A stretch of 64,000 bases of DNA from Acidisarcina polymorpha (GTDB lineage Bacteria; Acidobacteriota; Terriglobia; Terriglobales; Acidobacteriaceae): assembly GCF_003330725.1 (NCBI RefSeq), contig NZ_CP030840.1, positions 4,836,001 to 4,900,000 of the forward strand. The letters are read 5' to 3'. A model generated the notes under the pieces. It was not told where the DNA came from. It made no database searches and was given only the letters and a program-made list of their open reading frames with translations. Numbering within the stretch: the first letter of the stretch is position 1; each line of letters starts with the position of its first letter. Shown here piece by piece: positions 8,570 to 17,035 of the stretch. Both the position numbers and the translations under genes were made by a program.

Positions 8570-9316
8570 TCAGCGAGCTAATTTGCCGCCATCAACGGCA
8601 AGAGAAGCGCCAGTGATGAAGGACGCATCTCCTGATGCCAAAAACACGATAGCCCTCGCAACTTCATCTGCAAGACCGAAGCGTTTCATCGGCACACGGG
8701 CTATTCCGTCTGCAAGGCTCTCAGCCGATGTATTCAACCGACTCAACATACCCGTTTCGATAGGCCCGGGTGCTACGACGTTGACCCTGACACCGCTCTC
8801 TGCTGCTTCCAAAGCGGCTGCTTTGGTCAGGCCTTCGACTGCGTGCTTGCTGGCGATGTAGAGCGATGCGCCGGGGCCACCAACTCGGCCAAAGGTTGAG
8901 GAAACATTCACAATGCTTCCTGTCTTCTGCTGAAGCATGACTCGTAGCTCGTGCTTCATGCTCAACAAAGTTCCCAGAACATTCGTCTCGAACACAGTGG
9001 CATAGCTTTCCACGGTCTGATCAACGATCGGCCCAGGCTTTCCTTCAGTTCCGGCGTTGTTGACCGCAATGTCCAAGCGGCCGAAATGTGCCACGGCTCC
9101 ATCTACGAGAGCGCGAACTTCATTATCGTTCCTTACGTCCGTCTTGATGAACAGAGCGTCGGAGCCGAGTTCGCGAAGCTCGTTGGCTAAAGCGCTTCCT
9201 TCCTCATCATGCCGACCGGAAATAACAATCCCTACGCCAGTCCTTGCATAGATCAAGGCGGTCGCGCGTCCGATTACGGTAAGTGCCCCTGTGATCAGGA
9301 CGACAACATCAGACAT
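8570..9316 (-). CDS. Classical SDR-family oxidoreductase
   Basis: A 248-residue classical short-chain dehydrogenase with the cofactor motif near residue 9 (ITGALTVIGRATA), the NNAGTEGKPGP segment, the active-site serine in NVSSTFGRVGG, the YIASK catalytic Tyr-Lys pair near residue 153 and the carboxy-terminal FITGASLAVDGG. The glycine motif TGALTVIG departs from the usual TGASSGIG, which may affect the pyrophosphate loop. It lies 11 bases downstream of the second Old Yellow Enzyme gene on the same strand, suggesting co-transcription. Substrate unknown. Confidence 0.9.
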   Translation of the reverse strand: MSDVVVLITGALTVIGRATALIYARTGVGIVISGRHDEEGSALANELRELGSDALFIKTDVRNDNEVRALVDGAVAHFGRLDIAVNNAGTEGKPGPIVDQTVESYATVFETNVLGTLLSMKHELRVMLQQKTGSIVNVSSTFGRVGGPGASLYIASKHAVEGLTKAAALEAAESGVRVNVVAPGPIETGMLSRLNTSAESLADGIARVPMKRFGLADEVARAIVFLASGDASFITGASLAVDGGKLAR

Positions 9317-9327
9317 GTGACCCCTTT

Positions 9328-10476
9328 CTAAGGGAGAACGGCTTCACCAGACTTGGGAAGGATGGTGGGCGGCTCTTCTGGCAGGAACGGATAGTCGGTG
9401 TAGCCTTCTGGAGAGGACCCGTAGTAACCAGCCGGTCTTTGGTCATTGAGGACGGCACCTACCCTGATGCGTTCTACCAGGTCAGGATTTGCGATGTATT
9501 CCCGACCGAACGCCACAAGGATGCGATCATCGTGCGCCGCGAGTTCTCTCGCATGGACGGGATTTATACCCACATTGAGAATCATCGTGCCCGAGTAGAT
9601 GGCTCTGAAGTGAACAATCACGGCATCCCCGGCTAGCGCGGCGAGAGGTGTAGCAGAAAGATCAGCCATCTGCCGCATGACAAATACATGAGACAGCTGG
9701 TACTCATTCAGTTTGGCGTACACATACTCTGCTGTCGCGAGGGTCGATGAATTGGCTACAAACAAGCCGAGTTCATTCGTCATGGGCCCAGTCTTAACGC
9801 CCACGCGTTCACTCGGCCACACCTCCAGAACCGCATCCAGAATGTCGAACAGCAGTCGTGCCCGGTTCGGTATGCTGCCGCCGTACCGGTCCGTTCGTTG
9901 ATTCGTCGACACATTGAGGAACTGGTTGATCAAGTACAAGAAGCCGGCTTGAATCTGAACGCCGTCGAAACCTGCATCCTTCGCAATCCTTGAAGCATGT
10001 CTGTAATCTGCGATGGTTTGAACGATATCGGCGACCGTCATCGCCTGCGGAGTCTCCGTTCTGACCAGGCCGCCCGCTAGATGAACCTGCTGCTCAGGAT
10101 TGATTGCAGAAGCTGACAGAGGAAGTCTTGCATCAGTGAAGAAGGAGGAATGCGAGATAGCCCCTTGATGCCAGAGCTGTGCAAAGATGCGTCCTCCTCG
10201 CTCTCGGACGGCCGCCGTGACTCTTGCCCAGGCTGCACCTTGAACCTCGTCATATATACCGGGTGCGCCGTGCCAGCCTTGGCCGGCTTCACTGACCCAT
10301 GCCCCTTCACTGATGATGAGGCCGGCAGAAGCACGTTGAGCGTAGTATTCGCCCATGAGTGCGGTTGGGACGTGGCCAGGATTGGCGGCCCTCGTTCGAG
10401 TGAGCGGGGCCATGACGATTCTGTTAGGCAGCGCGAGATCACCCAGCAGGTATGGCTTCAGCAATGGGTTGTCCAC
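9328..10476 (-). CDS. Divergent Old Yellow Enzyme homologue without the substrate-binding His/Asn pair
   Basis: A 382-residue protein with the Old Yellow Enzyme barrel: LPNRIVMAPLTRTRAANPG, LIISEGAWVSEAGQGW, QLWHQGAISHSSF, RTDRYGGSIPNRARLLFD and the C-terminal GYTDYPFLP. The segment that normally reads like GVELHAANGYL is GVQIQAGFLYL here, so the conserved His and Asn that position the carbonyl or nitro group are Gln and Phe. FMN-binding residues seem kept, but the active site should bind substrates differently or the protein may have another role. It is transcribed with an SDR (11 bases downstream) and a SnoaL-like gene (35 bases upstream). Confidence 0.88.
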   Translation of the reverse strand: MDNPLLKPYLLGDLALPNRIVMAPLTRTRAANPGHVPTALMGEYYAQRASAGLIISEGAWVSEAGQGWHGAPGIYDEVQGAAWARVTAAVRERGGRIFAQLWHQGAISHSSFFTDARLPLSASAINPEQQVHLAGGLVRTETPQAMTVADIVQTIADYRHASRIAKDAGFDGVQIQAGFLYLINQFLNVSTNQRTDRYGGSIPNRARLLFDILDAVLEVWPSERVGVKTGPMTNELGLFVANSSTLATAEYVYAKLNEYQLSHVFVMRQMADLSATPLAALAGDAVIVHFRAIYSGTMILNVGINPVHARELAAHDDRILVAFGREYIANPDLVERIRVGAVLNDQRPAGYYGSSPEGYTDYPFLPEEPPTILPKSGEAVLP

Positions 10477-10511
10477 ATGGTCCTCCGTCGTGACGGTGCG
10501 ACATGGGCTTG

Positions 10512-10931
10512 CTAGGAAGGAAAGCTGGAGCCGAACATGGGATTGCCGCTCTGAGACTGCAGCTTTGTCGCCTCATCCTGGATCACATCCCAGTGTTCCA
10601 CCAGTACTCCATCTTTGATCGTCATAATGTCCGCCGTTATCCAGCTTGCTGGCAGGCCTATGCCGGAGAACCGCCCGTGCGTGATCACGGTGTCGCCATC
10701 TGCGACGACGAGCTGATTCTCGTAGCGGAGCGTTGGCGGTAGACTCTTGATCAGGTTGAAGAGGCCGTCCCGGCCGGCAGGAATATGAGCGCTGTGTTGG
10801 ATGTAATTGGGTGACCAGAACCTTTCAGCTGCCTCATAGTCCCGTCTGTTGAAGAGCGTGTCAAAAGCTACGAGAGCAATGGCTTTATTCTTTTCCGAAA
10901 AAAGCAGGTCCATACTTTGCCTCACGTCCAA
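10512..10931 (-). CDS. SnoaL-like/NTF2-fold protein
   Basis: A 139-residue protein with the cone-shaped NTF2 fold signature of the SnoaL-like family: an N-terminal helix ending in FDTLFNRRDYEAAERFW, then YIQHSAHIPAG, a VVADGDTVITHGRFSG strand pair and DIMTIKDGVLVEHWDVIQ. Relatives are predicted aldol-condensation-type or isomerase-like proteins and are common beside SDR and ene-reductase genes. No catalytic assignment is justified here. It is the first gene of the group that runs through the divergent Old Yellow Enzyme and the SDR. Confidence 0.82.
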   Translation of the reverse strand: MDVRQSMDLLFSEKNKAIALVAFDTLFNRRDYEAAERFWSPNYIQHSAHIPAGRDGLFNLIKSLPPTLRYENQLVVADGDTVITHGRFSGIGLPASWITADIMTIKDGVLVEHWDVIQDEATKLQSQSGNPMFGSSFPS

Positions 10932-10974
10932 GTTCGTTTAGTGCAGTGTCACTGCTTGTCTTTGGTGTTATTGC

Positions 10975-11727
10975 TCAAGCCTGCGGCTGGAGCATCATGT
11001 CGTTGAATCGGTTTACAACAATGCCCTCGTTCGGCCCGGGATTGCTGCGGAGCGATAGAACGCTTTTCACAAGTGCTTCGTCTGTATCTACGGAAAGAGC
11101 TTCTATCGTTTCACGGATAAAGTCCGCAAGAGGCATCGCGCGAGGTTCTTCATTGCTGTTGAGCAGATCCGTCTGAACCCAGGGCGGCGCGATCTCGATG
11201 ACACGCACGGAGCTCTTCTTCAGCATGTAGCGCTGTGACAAGACGTAGGAGTGGAGTGCAGCCTTGGTCGCGGAATAGACCGCCGTTAAAGCCAGAGGCA
11301 CAAAGGCGAGAATCGAGGTGTTGTAAACAACCGTCGCATCTTCTTGTTGCTTGAGGTGCTCGATGAGCGCCGACGTCACACGAATCGGCCCCATGATGTT
11401 GGTCGTCACGGTAGATGTGAGCAACTCCTCGCTTACATGACCGGATGCATCATCAACCTCCATGATTCCGGCGTTGTTAATCAACACGTTGAGTTTAGGG
11501 TAGTCCTGGATCAACTTCGAAGTCACAGACGCGATGTTGGCAGGATCTTCTATGTCCAGCTCGACAGACTGCATACCCGGGTTGGCCGCTGTGGTCGCAT
11601 CGAGGTGACCCTTACGGCGCCCCGAAATGATCACCTTGTTCCCCAGCTTGTGCAAGGCTTCGGCTAGACCACGTCCGATACCGGACCCGCCACCGGTGAT
11701 GAAGATCGTATTTCCTATGATTTTCAT
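10975..11727 (-). CDS. SDR-family oxidoreductase (DltE-like)
   Basis: A 250-residue SDR with TGGGSGIGRGLAEAL near residue 10, LINNAGIMEVDD, and the catalytic YSATKAALHSY. The overall pattern matches DltE-type SDRs, a group with no fixed substrate. The ATG at 11727 was chosen because AAAGG lies at the right distance; an upstream ATG at 11751 would add an unconserved leader MGGHERHT. It opens the minus-strand redox group ending near 7.3 kb, although gaps of about 40 bases leave operon membership open. Confidence 0.88.
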   Translation of the reverse strand: MKIIGNTIFITGGGSGIGRGLAEALHKLGNKVIISGRRKGHLDATTAANPGMQSVELDIEDPANIASVTSKLIQDYPKLNVLINNAGIMEVDDASGHVSEELLTSTVTTNIMGPIRVTSALIEHLKQQEDATVVYNTSILAFVPLALTAVYSATKAALHSYVLSQRYMLKKSSVRVIEIAPPWVQTDLLNSNEEPRAMPLADFIRETIEALSVDTDEALVKSVLSLRSNPGPNEGIVVNRFNDMMLQPQA

Positions 11728-11751
11728 GGTATGCCTTTCGTGGCCGCCCAT

Positions 11752-12303
11752 GGCAACGGGGGCCGGTGAGTCGGTCGTGAGCCAATTACATAACGGTCTA
11801 CCAGTCTGCGGGGAGAGGACCGTCTGTTGGTGCTAGGCCAGAACGTACGTCCCGTCGGGACGCTGGTCTCTCAGGAACACTTTTCTTTTGGGCCGTTTAC
11901 TCCGCAGACCCTTAGAAGGACTGCTGAAAGGATCACACGAAAGGACCAGCGAAAGATGGTCACTCTAGCTCACACCCGCCTGGCGTCATCTTGTCGGACA
12001 CGATGAGGAACGCCTCCTAGAATTTGGCCTCGGACGAAGACGTGTGACACTTGGCTCGTTTGCCAAGAATTTGTCAAAGGTGACCTGATCACCATCGACT
12101 TATCGCCAAGTGTGCCGCACCCATGCAGGAGTGGATTTACATAGCAACAAGCGACGCAATACTGCCGGAGCTATGCACCCCGCAGGACCCCTGCTGCAGA
12201 CTGTGGCTTGGCACATGGCAGGGAACGTCAGTCAAGGGTATAGCCCAACACCACGTAGCGCGAGAGGGCCGAATCGCGTTGCACAAGAGTCTGTTTAGCT
12301 ACT
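11752..12303. other. Noncoding 550-base region upstream of a resolvase
   Basis: No supported gene on either strand. The region contains a 9-base inverted repeat, ACACTTGGC at 12047-12055 and GCCAAGTGT at 12105-12113, separated by 49 bases. A serine resolvase gene starts at 12304, and resolvases commonly act on sites in their own upstream DNA, so this is a candidate place for res-like sites; that is an inference. The left part must also carry the promoter of the SDR gene starting at 11727. Confidence 0.45.
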
Positions 12304-12936
12304 ATGCTACAGGTCATGGTGAAGGCTAGAGAACCTAACGCAACACAAAAGCCCCGGCACCCTCCGAAGGGGCAGCTCGTCGGCTACGTGCGGGTTAGCA
12401 CCTTCGACCAGAACGAAAATCGCCAGCTCGAAGGCGTACAGATTGATCGGGTGTTTCTGGATAAGGCTTCGGGAAAGGACGTGAACCGTCCGCAGCTCGA
12501 ACTCATGCTCGGCTTCGTCCGTGAAGGCGACACCATTGTGTGCCACTCGATGGACCGGCTCGGCCGCAATCTGGACGATCTGCGGAGGATGGTTCTTGGC
12601 CTGACTGCGCGCGGCGTCCATGTCCGGTTCGTCAAAGAAAGCCTCATCTTCACCGGAGAAGATTCCCCGATGGCTAACCTGCTGCTGAGCGTGATGGGGG
12701 CCTTCGCACAGTTTGAGCGTGAGCTGATTCGCGAGAGGCAGCGGGAGGGAATCGAGCTGGCGAAGAAGGCCGGCGCATACCGGGGCCGGAAGCATTCGCT
12801 GACGATGGACCGGGCGGCGGAGTTGCGGCTACGTCTCAGTGAAGGTGAAAGCAAATCGTCTCTGGCGAGAGAGTTCGGGGTGGACCGGACGACGGTCTAT
12901 CGTTATGCCAAGAATACGACCGGAGGTCGAGCATGA
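12304..12936 (+). CDS. Serine site-specific recombinase (resolvase/invertase family)
   Basis: A 210-residue serine recombinase. The nucleophile serine is in LVGYVRVSTFDQ (about residues 25-36), with conserved arginines in MDRLGRNLDDL and the long E-helix region LLSVMGAFAQFERELIRERQ. A C-terminal helix-turn-helix (SSLAREFGVDRTTVYRYA) binds DNA. It cuts and rejoins DNA through a Ser-DNA link, typically resolving co-integrates or inverting segments. It overlaps the next gene by 4 bases (ATGA), and that gene overlaps an HNH protein gene the same way, so the three form one transcript. On mobile DNA such genes usually serve multimer resolution of plasmids or transposons. Confidence 0.92.
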   Translation: MLQVMVKAREPNATQKPRHPPKGQLVGYVRVSTFDQNENRQLEGVQIDRVFLDKASGKDVNRPQLELMLGFVREGDTIVCHSMDRLGRNLDDLRRMVLGLTARGVHVRFVKESLIFTGEDSPMANLLLSVMGAFAQFERELIRERQREGIELAKKAGAYRGRKHSLTMDRAAELRLRLSEGESKSSLAREFGVDRTTVYRYAKNTTGGRA

Positions 12937-13283
12937 TTCATCCTGGTCTGGCCGCACTAAAGCGTTGGGATAAGGAAGAGTACGCGGCGGGCTACCGCGC
13001 CCGCTTCTCGGAAATCCCGGACTCCGAAGGCGCGCATCTTTGCTGGCGGTGTGGATGGGAAGATGCTGACACGGAGACTATTGAGTCGGCTCGCCACAAA
13101 CAGGCCTTAGCTGAGGGCATGGAAGACCATTTTGAAGACACTTGGGGCAATCTCTTCGACTCAGGGGAAGAGGCGAGAGCCAACGGTATTCCTTTCGATG
13201 AAGATCGGACGGAGCCTTGGAAAGAGGGTTGGATCGCGGTTGATATCAACCTCGGTCTGCTAGCAGAGCGTGAGCATGGATGA
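12933..13283 (+). CDS. Unknown acidic protein between resolvase and HNH genes
   Basis: A 116-residue, strongly acidic protein not recognised. It has a Cys-x-x-Cys pair (LCWRCGWEDAD, about residues 36-46) that could bind a metal or be structural, and several conserved-looking tryptophans. No signal peptide or membrane segment is present. It starts within the last codons of the resolvase gene (ATGA overlap) and ends within the start of the HNH protein gene (ATGA again), so the three are translationally coupled. Its job may therefore relate to recombination or to DNA mimicry, but there is no direct evidence. Confidence 0.7.
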   Translation: MIHPGLAALKRWDKEEYAAGYRARFSEIPDSEGAHLCWRCGWEDADTETIESARHKQALAEGMEDHFEDTWGNLFDSGEEARANGIPFDEDRTEPWKEGWIAVDINLGLLAEREHG

Positions 13284-13732
13284 AGAAGGGAACTCAACGT
13301 GCCATGCATTGCCGCTGCGGGAATCCGAAGATTCTTGCAGTGGGCCTCTGTGCCACCTGCTATACGCTCAAGCGCCAGGATGAGGAGTATTTCGGTGGGC
13401 TGCGTGAGGCCGTGCTGAAGCGAGACGGCCACCGCTGCCGCGTGTGCGGCAAACCTGGAGGCCGGAAGCGAAGCCTTGCTGTTCATCACCGCATTGCCGG
13501 CAAGTCTGAGTTGGATTTGATGATTACGTTATGCCTGGCGCACCATGCCATGGTGACGCGCACCTTGGTTCTGCTCGAAGACTGGCCGAAATTGCTGCGC
13601 GTCCTCTGGCGTGAGCAGCATCCGGAAGCTCATGAACAAACGGCTCTCGATTTTCGAGTTCTTGGTCCTGCCGCCGAACAATCCGAACTCTTGGAGCCCC
13701 CTCGTTCAATCGTCTGGAACTATAAACGATAA
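13280..13732 (+). CDS. HNH-type zinc-ribbon protein, possible HNH endonuclease
   Basis: A 150-residue protein with four Cys-x-x-Cys-like units in the first 60 residues (CRCGNPKILAVGLCATC; CRVCGKPGG) and an HNH-like core: LAVHHRIAGKSELDLMITLC then LAHHAMV. The HH pair, the central segment and the distal His arrangement match HNH nuclease folds with a zinc knuckle. No methyltransferase is nearby. It ends a three-gene coupled unit with a serine resolvase. It may be an endonuclease used by the mobile element, or a DNA-binding relative that lost activity. Confidence 0.7.
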   Translation: MKKGTQRAMHCRCGNPKILAVGLCATCYTLKRQDEEYFGGLREAVLKRDGHRCRVCGKPGGRKRSLAVHHRIAGKSELDLMITLCLAHHAMVTRTLVLLEDWPKLLRVLWREQHPEAHEQTALDFRVLGPAAEQSELLEPPRSIVWNYKR

Positions 13733-13854
13733 GATGGGCCTTTATCAGGATCGGTAAAACAGGTCGCCGCTGGCTAGACAGGACTGAGCTGAACAGCACA
13801 CATCGCAACGCCACATAGACACCATCTACGCCTCTTTTTTCTCTAATGGCATAC

Positions 13855-14763
13855 TCATGGGGCTACAACACCTTTCGCATCTTCGCCTGAGTCTGAAGCA
13901 GCTTGCATCCAGACTGGAATGGGTAGACTTTCCATCTCGGCCGTAAAGCTTTTCATTGTCTGGCTAAGCTGTGAGTCAACTTCGTCTGCGATGGTCATGA
14001 TGCCCTTCATCAAAACGCTAAAGTCCAGTACCCCTACGTTCTCCTGCAGAGTGTGAAAGATGTTGACCTGCAGGATGCGGCTCTCCTCAACCATCATGGA
14101 TGCGGTGTAGCCCTGACGGCGACGGTCGATACCGTGCTGGACAGCCGATGTCGATACCAGTTCCTTCGTTCCGAGCGGCTTGTCCGCATGCAATCTACGT
14201 GTCAGGTCGCGAAATAAGTGTGGCAGGTGAGCACAACGCAACTTACGGTCAAGAGGGATCGCCGTGAGAACGGCCTCCGTTTCAACGGCTGCAAACCAAT
14301 CATCGATGCAATCCGCTGCTGTTCTCTCCAGGACCGCCCCAAGCGATTCAACCCTGCGCTTATGGAGAGGACCCTTCGCAAGCCTTTGTTGGATCGCCTC
14401 GACAAGATCGCCCACTTTCATCGGCTTTACGAGGATCTCATCGGTTTGCATCAGGATAGCGTTCGCGGCAGCAGACATCTCTGGAAATGCACTCAGCAGC
14501 AGCGTCACTGCTTCCGGATTAGCATGTCGCATTGCACTGACAACGGTAAGGCCGTCGCCGGCTCCGGGCATGTGAAGATCACTCAGCAGAACATCGAACT
14601 TCGCCGAGCTGATGTGAAGCAGAGCCTCGTTGACATCCTTCGCGCAGACCACGTCGAAGCCGTGGCCCTCAAGAATCTTGCAAAGGCTGAAGCGAACCAT
14701 CTCGTCGTCATCCACGACCAGAATTCTGGCGATCTTGACGTGTGCCCTTGGTGACTGTGTCAC
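13855..14763 (-). CDS. Response regulator with a C-terminal RsbRD-like helical domain
   Basis: A 302-residue cytoplasmic protein. Residues about 12-125 form a receiver domain with the acidic pair in ILVVDDDEMVRF, the phospho-acceptor Asp in VLLSDLHMPG and the late Lys in EILVKPMKVG. The rest (about 140-285) is helical and resembles the N-terminal domain of RsbR/RsbRD-type stress regulators (AADCIDDWFAAVETE and LPHLFRDLTRRL). No DNA-binding domain is present, so output is probably protein-protein. Translation starts at GTG 14763 after GGAGGAG. Its neighbours include a stress-type protein gene on the same strand and a receiver-like gene on the other. No histidine kinase lies within the window. 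Confidence 0.82.
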   Translation of the reverse strand: MTQSPRAHVKIARILVVDDDEMVRFSLCKILEGHGFDVVCAKDVNEALLHISSAKFDVLLSDLHMPGAGDGLTVVSAMRHANPEAVTLLLSAFPEMSAAANAILMQTDEILVKPMKVGDLVEAIQQRLAKGPLHKRRVESLGAVLERTAADCIDDWFAAVETEAVLTAIPLDRKLRCAHLPHLFRDLTRRLHADKPLGTKELVSTSAVQHGIDRRRQGYTASMMVEESRILQVNIFHTLQENVGVLDFSVLMKGIMTIADEVDSQLSQTMKSFTAEMESLPIPVWMQAASDSGEDAKGVVAP

Positions 14764-14822
14764 TTATCTCCTCCAGAGAGCCCTGCCTCTTGCGTAGCTA
14801 ATATTGGCTGCGTGGGTGCTTG

Positions 14823-15341
14823 TCAAGCCTGGGAGGTATAGACGGCCTCGCCAAGAAGGCTGGTTCCATGTACCGTGTCGAAGACCTTTTCGCCGTGAAT
14901 CGTATGGGAACAGTGTGTGGTCCCACCAATCACCTTCAAGGCCGCGGCAACAGCATCCGGTGAGCCATGTACGACGAGAACATAGCTGTTGTTCTTGAGC
15001 GCAGCCTCATAGTGGAGAATGTCTTCATGTGCGATACCGAGCGTTGCGAGTGCTGCACCCACTACGCTGACGCCTCCTCCGCCTGCTCCGTTGTCAAAGG
15101 CGGTGACAATCCACGAACCCAGAGGGCCGCTTACCAGCAGGAAACCTAAGCCAGGAATGGCGAAGGTCTCATCGCCAACATCGTAGTAATCGACATCGAC
15201 ATCGAGCCGATCTGCAGAGGTGTCCTTGGAGGCAATCGAAAGGGTTCCCGTATCGACGCCGGCAGCTCGCAAGTTGTACATAGCGCGTTGCACTTGCTCA
15301 TGCGTTTCACAGATGCATACAACCGAATTTGCTTGATTCAT
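14823..15341 (-). CDS. Stress-type protein with YflT-like N-terminus
   Basis: A 172-residue protein. The start VVCICETHEQVQRAMYNLRA and the strand-helix pattern after it resemble the heat/general stress protein family (YflT/DUF1269-like) in which a ferredoxin-like domain precedes a glycine-rich central region; here that is IPGLGFLLVSGPLGSWIVTA and the GGGGVSVVGAAL stretch. No transmembrane helix is certain. The role is unknown; families of this kind rise on stress and may sit at the membrane. The ATG follows GAGGGAC at good distance. It precedes, on the same strand, the response regulator gene by about 60 bases. Confidence 0.65.
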   Translation of the reverse strand: MNQANSVVCICETHEQVQRAMYNLRAAGVDTGTLSIASKDTSADRLDVDVDYYDVGDETFAIPGLGFLLVSGPLGSWIVTAFDNGAGGGGVSVVGAALATLGIAHEDILHYEAALKNNSYVLVVHGSPDAVAAALKVIGGTTHCSHTIHGEKVFDTVHGTSLLGEAVYTSQA

Positions 15342-15536
15342 GGATGTCCCTCTCTTCGTTGCATCGGCACGGCTTCGCGCTGGCCGTACATTCCTTCAGG
15401 TTCAGCTAGTGTCGGTTGATTCGCTGAGCAATTCGGCTCACCCAGTCGCTCTTGATCTGGATTCCAAACGAAGGACCGTGCAAAACTGCACAGCTTTTGC
15501 CTGCTTTATGCAGGAATATCGCTATACCACTTTTGT

Positions 15537-15548
15537 GGGAGGCCTCCC
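15537..15548 (+). promoter_or_regulatory. Perfect palindrome that contains the ribosome binding site
   Basis: GGGAGGCCTCCC ends directly before the ATG at 15549; with flanking T and A the palindrome is 14 bases. The GGGAGG half is the only good Shine-Dalgarno sequence for the downstream gene, so folding of the mRNA or binding of a protein here would hide it. It could be an autoregulatory site; this is inferred from position. Confidence 0.5.
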
Positions 15549-16139
15549 ATGCTTGATCGAAACACTTCCGACTCGCCAACGACGATGAGCAGCCAACTCT
15601 ACGTCTGCCCCAGCAACCCTCCTCAGGAATCTCAGACAGTAAACGTTCTCCTGGTTGAGCCCGCGATGTCTCCGCGGTCCGATCGGGAAGCGGTCCTCAG
15701 TGCTGGAGCTTATTGCGTTACGGCTGTGTGCGATGTACGGGGGATCTTTCTTCTGCGAGATGAAAAGCCAGTGGCCTTTGCGGTGATCAATGACACGCTT
15801 GGACCTTTCGGGCTAAGGGCGACTGCTGAATGCGTCCGTCGCCAATGGCCTCTTGCAAAGATCCTGATACTCGGGCGTGCGGCCCCAGCTTTGGAAGATC
15901 ATCTCTACGACGAGGCAATCAGTCATCGGCACGAGGCGACAGCATTCCTGGATGTGCTTCAGATGCTGGTGGAAAATCGATGGAGCAAGAGCATGTCGGC
16001 GGACTACGCAAAGTACGGAAGAGCAGGCGCAACTCTCCAGGAAAGCGACCCGACGAAAAGTCTGGGTCAGGAACCCGCTCAGGCGAGAGATCGGCATGAT
16101 GTACCAGGTGGACTGTACAGAATGAGTGCGACCGGCTAG
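15549..16139 (+). CDS. Receiver-like protein, possibly degenerate
   Basis: A 196-residue protein. Residues about 30-145 look like a receiver fold: VNVLLVEPAMSPRSDREAVL, a strand VAFAVINDTLGPFGLRA where the phosphorylation loop would be, and ILILGRAAPALEDH. The usual acidic pair after strand 1 is replaced by Glu-Pro, and it is uncertain whether the Asp in INDTLG is a true acceptor. No output domain follows; the last 50 residues are low-complexity and charged. It lies between a stress protein gene and a Crp/Fnr gene and could be an atypical single-domain regulator. Confidence 0.6.
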   Translation: MLDRNTSDSPTTMSSQLYVCPSNPPQESQTVNVLLVEPAMSPRSDREAVLSAGAYCVTAVCDVRGIFLLRDEKPVAFAVINDTLGPFGLRATAECVRRQWPLAKILILGRAAPALEDHLYDEAISHRHEATAFLDVLQMLVENRWSKSMSADYAKYGRAGATLQESDPTKSLGQEPAQARDRHDVPGGLYRMSATG

Positions 16140-16273
16140 CGTTCCCTGACTGATAAGGTCAGGGAACGGCAAAAACGTCAAGATTCTGTCGCATAGAGAA
16201 CACAAGGAAGCTATCATCGCTGCATACAAGCCGCTCTTAGACAAGTGCTGCCTATGGGAAGGAGGCACCGATT

Positions 16274-17035
16274 ATGAAGGACCCGGCAGCTCCTGTGCTT
16301 TTCAATGCAGCCACCTACCTCGCAAACGCTGGGCTGGGTCGCAGGATAGTGCACCTGAAAGCCAAAGATGTCTTCTTTGTTCAAGGGAGCACCTGCGAGT
16401 CCGTCTACTACCTGCAGAAGGGGCGAGCGAAACTAACGATCGTTTCTGCAGCTGGCAAGGAAGCGACGATCAGCCTTCTCTCGGAGGGTGACTTCATTGG
16501 TGAGGAATGCGTCGCTGGGGTAGCCGGGCCGCGCTTAGCGACCGCCACGGCCGTTACTGCCTGTACCGCAATGAAGACGGAGAGAAAAGAGATCATTCGC
16601 GCACTTCATGAGGAGCATGCATTTTCTGACTTCTTCGTATCCTTCTTACTGGCGAAAGCCATAAAGACGCAGGCCGATCTGGTTGACCAGCTCTTCAATT
16701 CAAGCGAAAAGCGCCTTGCACGCATCTTGCTGCTGATGGCTGAATTTGGCCAGCCGGGCGCTCAGGAGACGTTGATTCCGAAGATTTCTCAGGAAACCCT
16801 TGCGGATATGATCGGCACTACGCGATCTCGTGTCAGCTTCTTCATGAATCGGTTCCGGAAGCTTGGCTACATCCAATATAAGGACAGGATTCGAGTCCAT
16901 AAATCCCTGCTCAACGTAATTCTGCACGACCAGCCATCAGGAGAAAACTCCCAGAAGGCCTCTCTTCTTGACAGTCGTCGTGACCAGTCAGACGCCGCGA
17001 AGCGTAGCCAGGAACTGGGCCGCCTTACTCTGTAA
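16274..17035 (+). CDS. Crp/Fnr-family transcriptional regulator
   Basis: A 253-residue regulator with an N-terminal cyclic-nucleotide-binding-type beta-barrel (about residues 25-140; VFFVQGSTCESVYYLQKG, SLLSEGDFIGEECVAG) and a C-terminal winged helix-turn-helix (about 160-220; SQETLADMIGTTRSRVSFFM). No Fe-S cysteine cluster like that of Fnr is visible. The cAMP-contact residues are not all conserved, so the ligand is open. A good ribosome site (GGAAGGAGG) precedes the ATG. It is single, not in an obvious operon, though the Mla genes begin 400 bases downstream. Confidence 0.9.
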   Translation: MKDPAAPVLFNAATYLANAGLGRRIVHLKAKDVFFVQGSTCESVYYLQKGRAKLTIVSAAGKEATISLLSEGDFIGEECVAGVAGPRLATATAVTACTAMKTERKEIIRALHEEHAFSDFFVSFLLAKAIKTQADLVDQLFNSSEKRLARILLLMAEFGQPGAQETLIPKISQETLADMIGTTRSRVSFFMNRFRKLGYIQYKDRIRVHKSLLNVILHDQPSGENSQKASLLDSRRDQSDAAKRSQELGRLTL

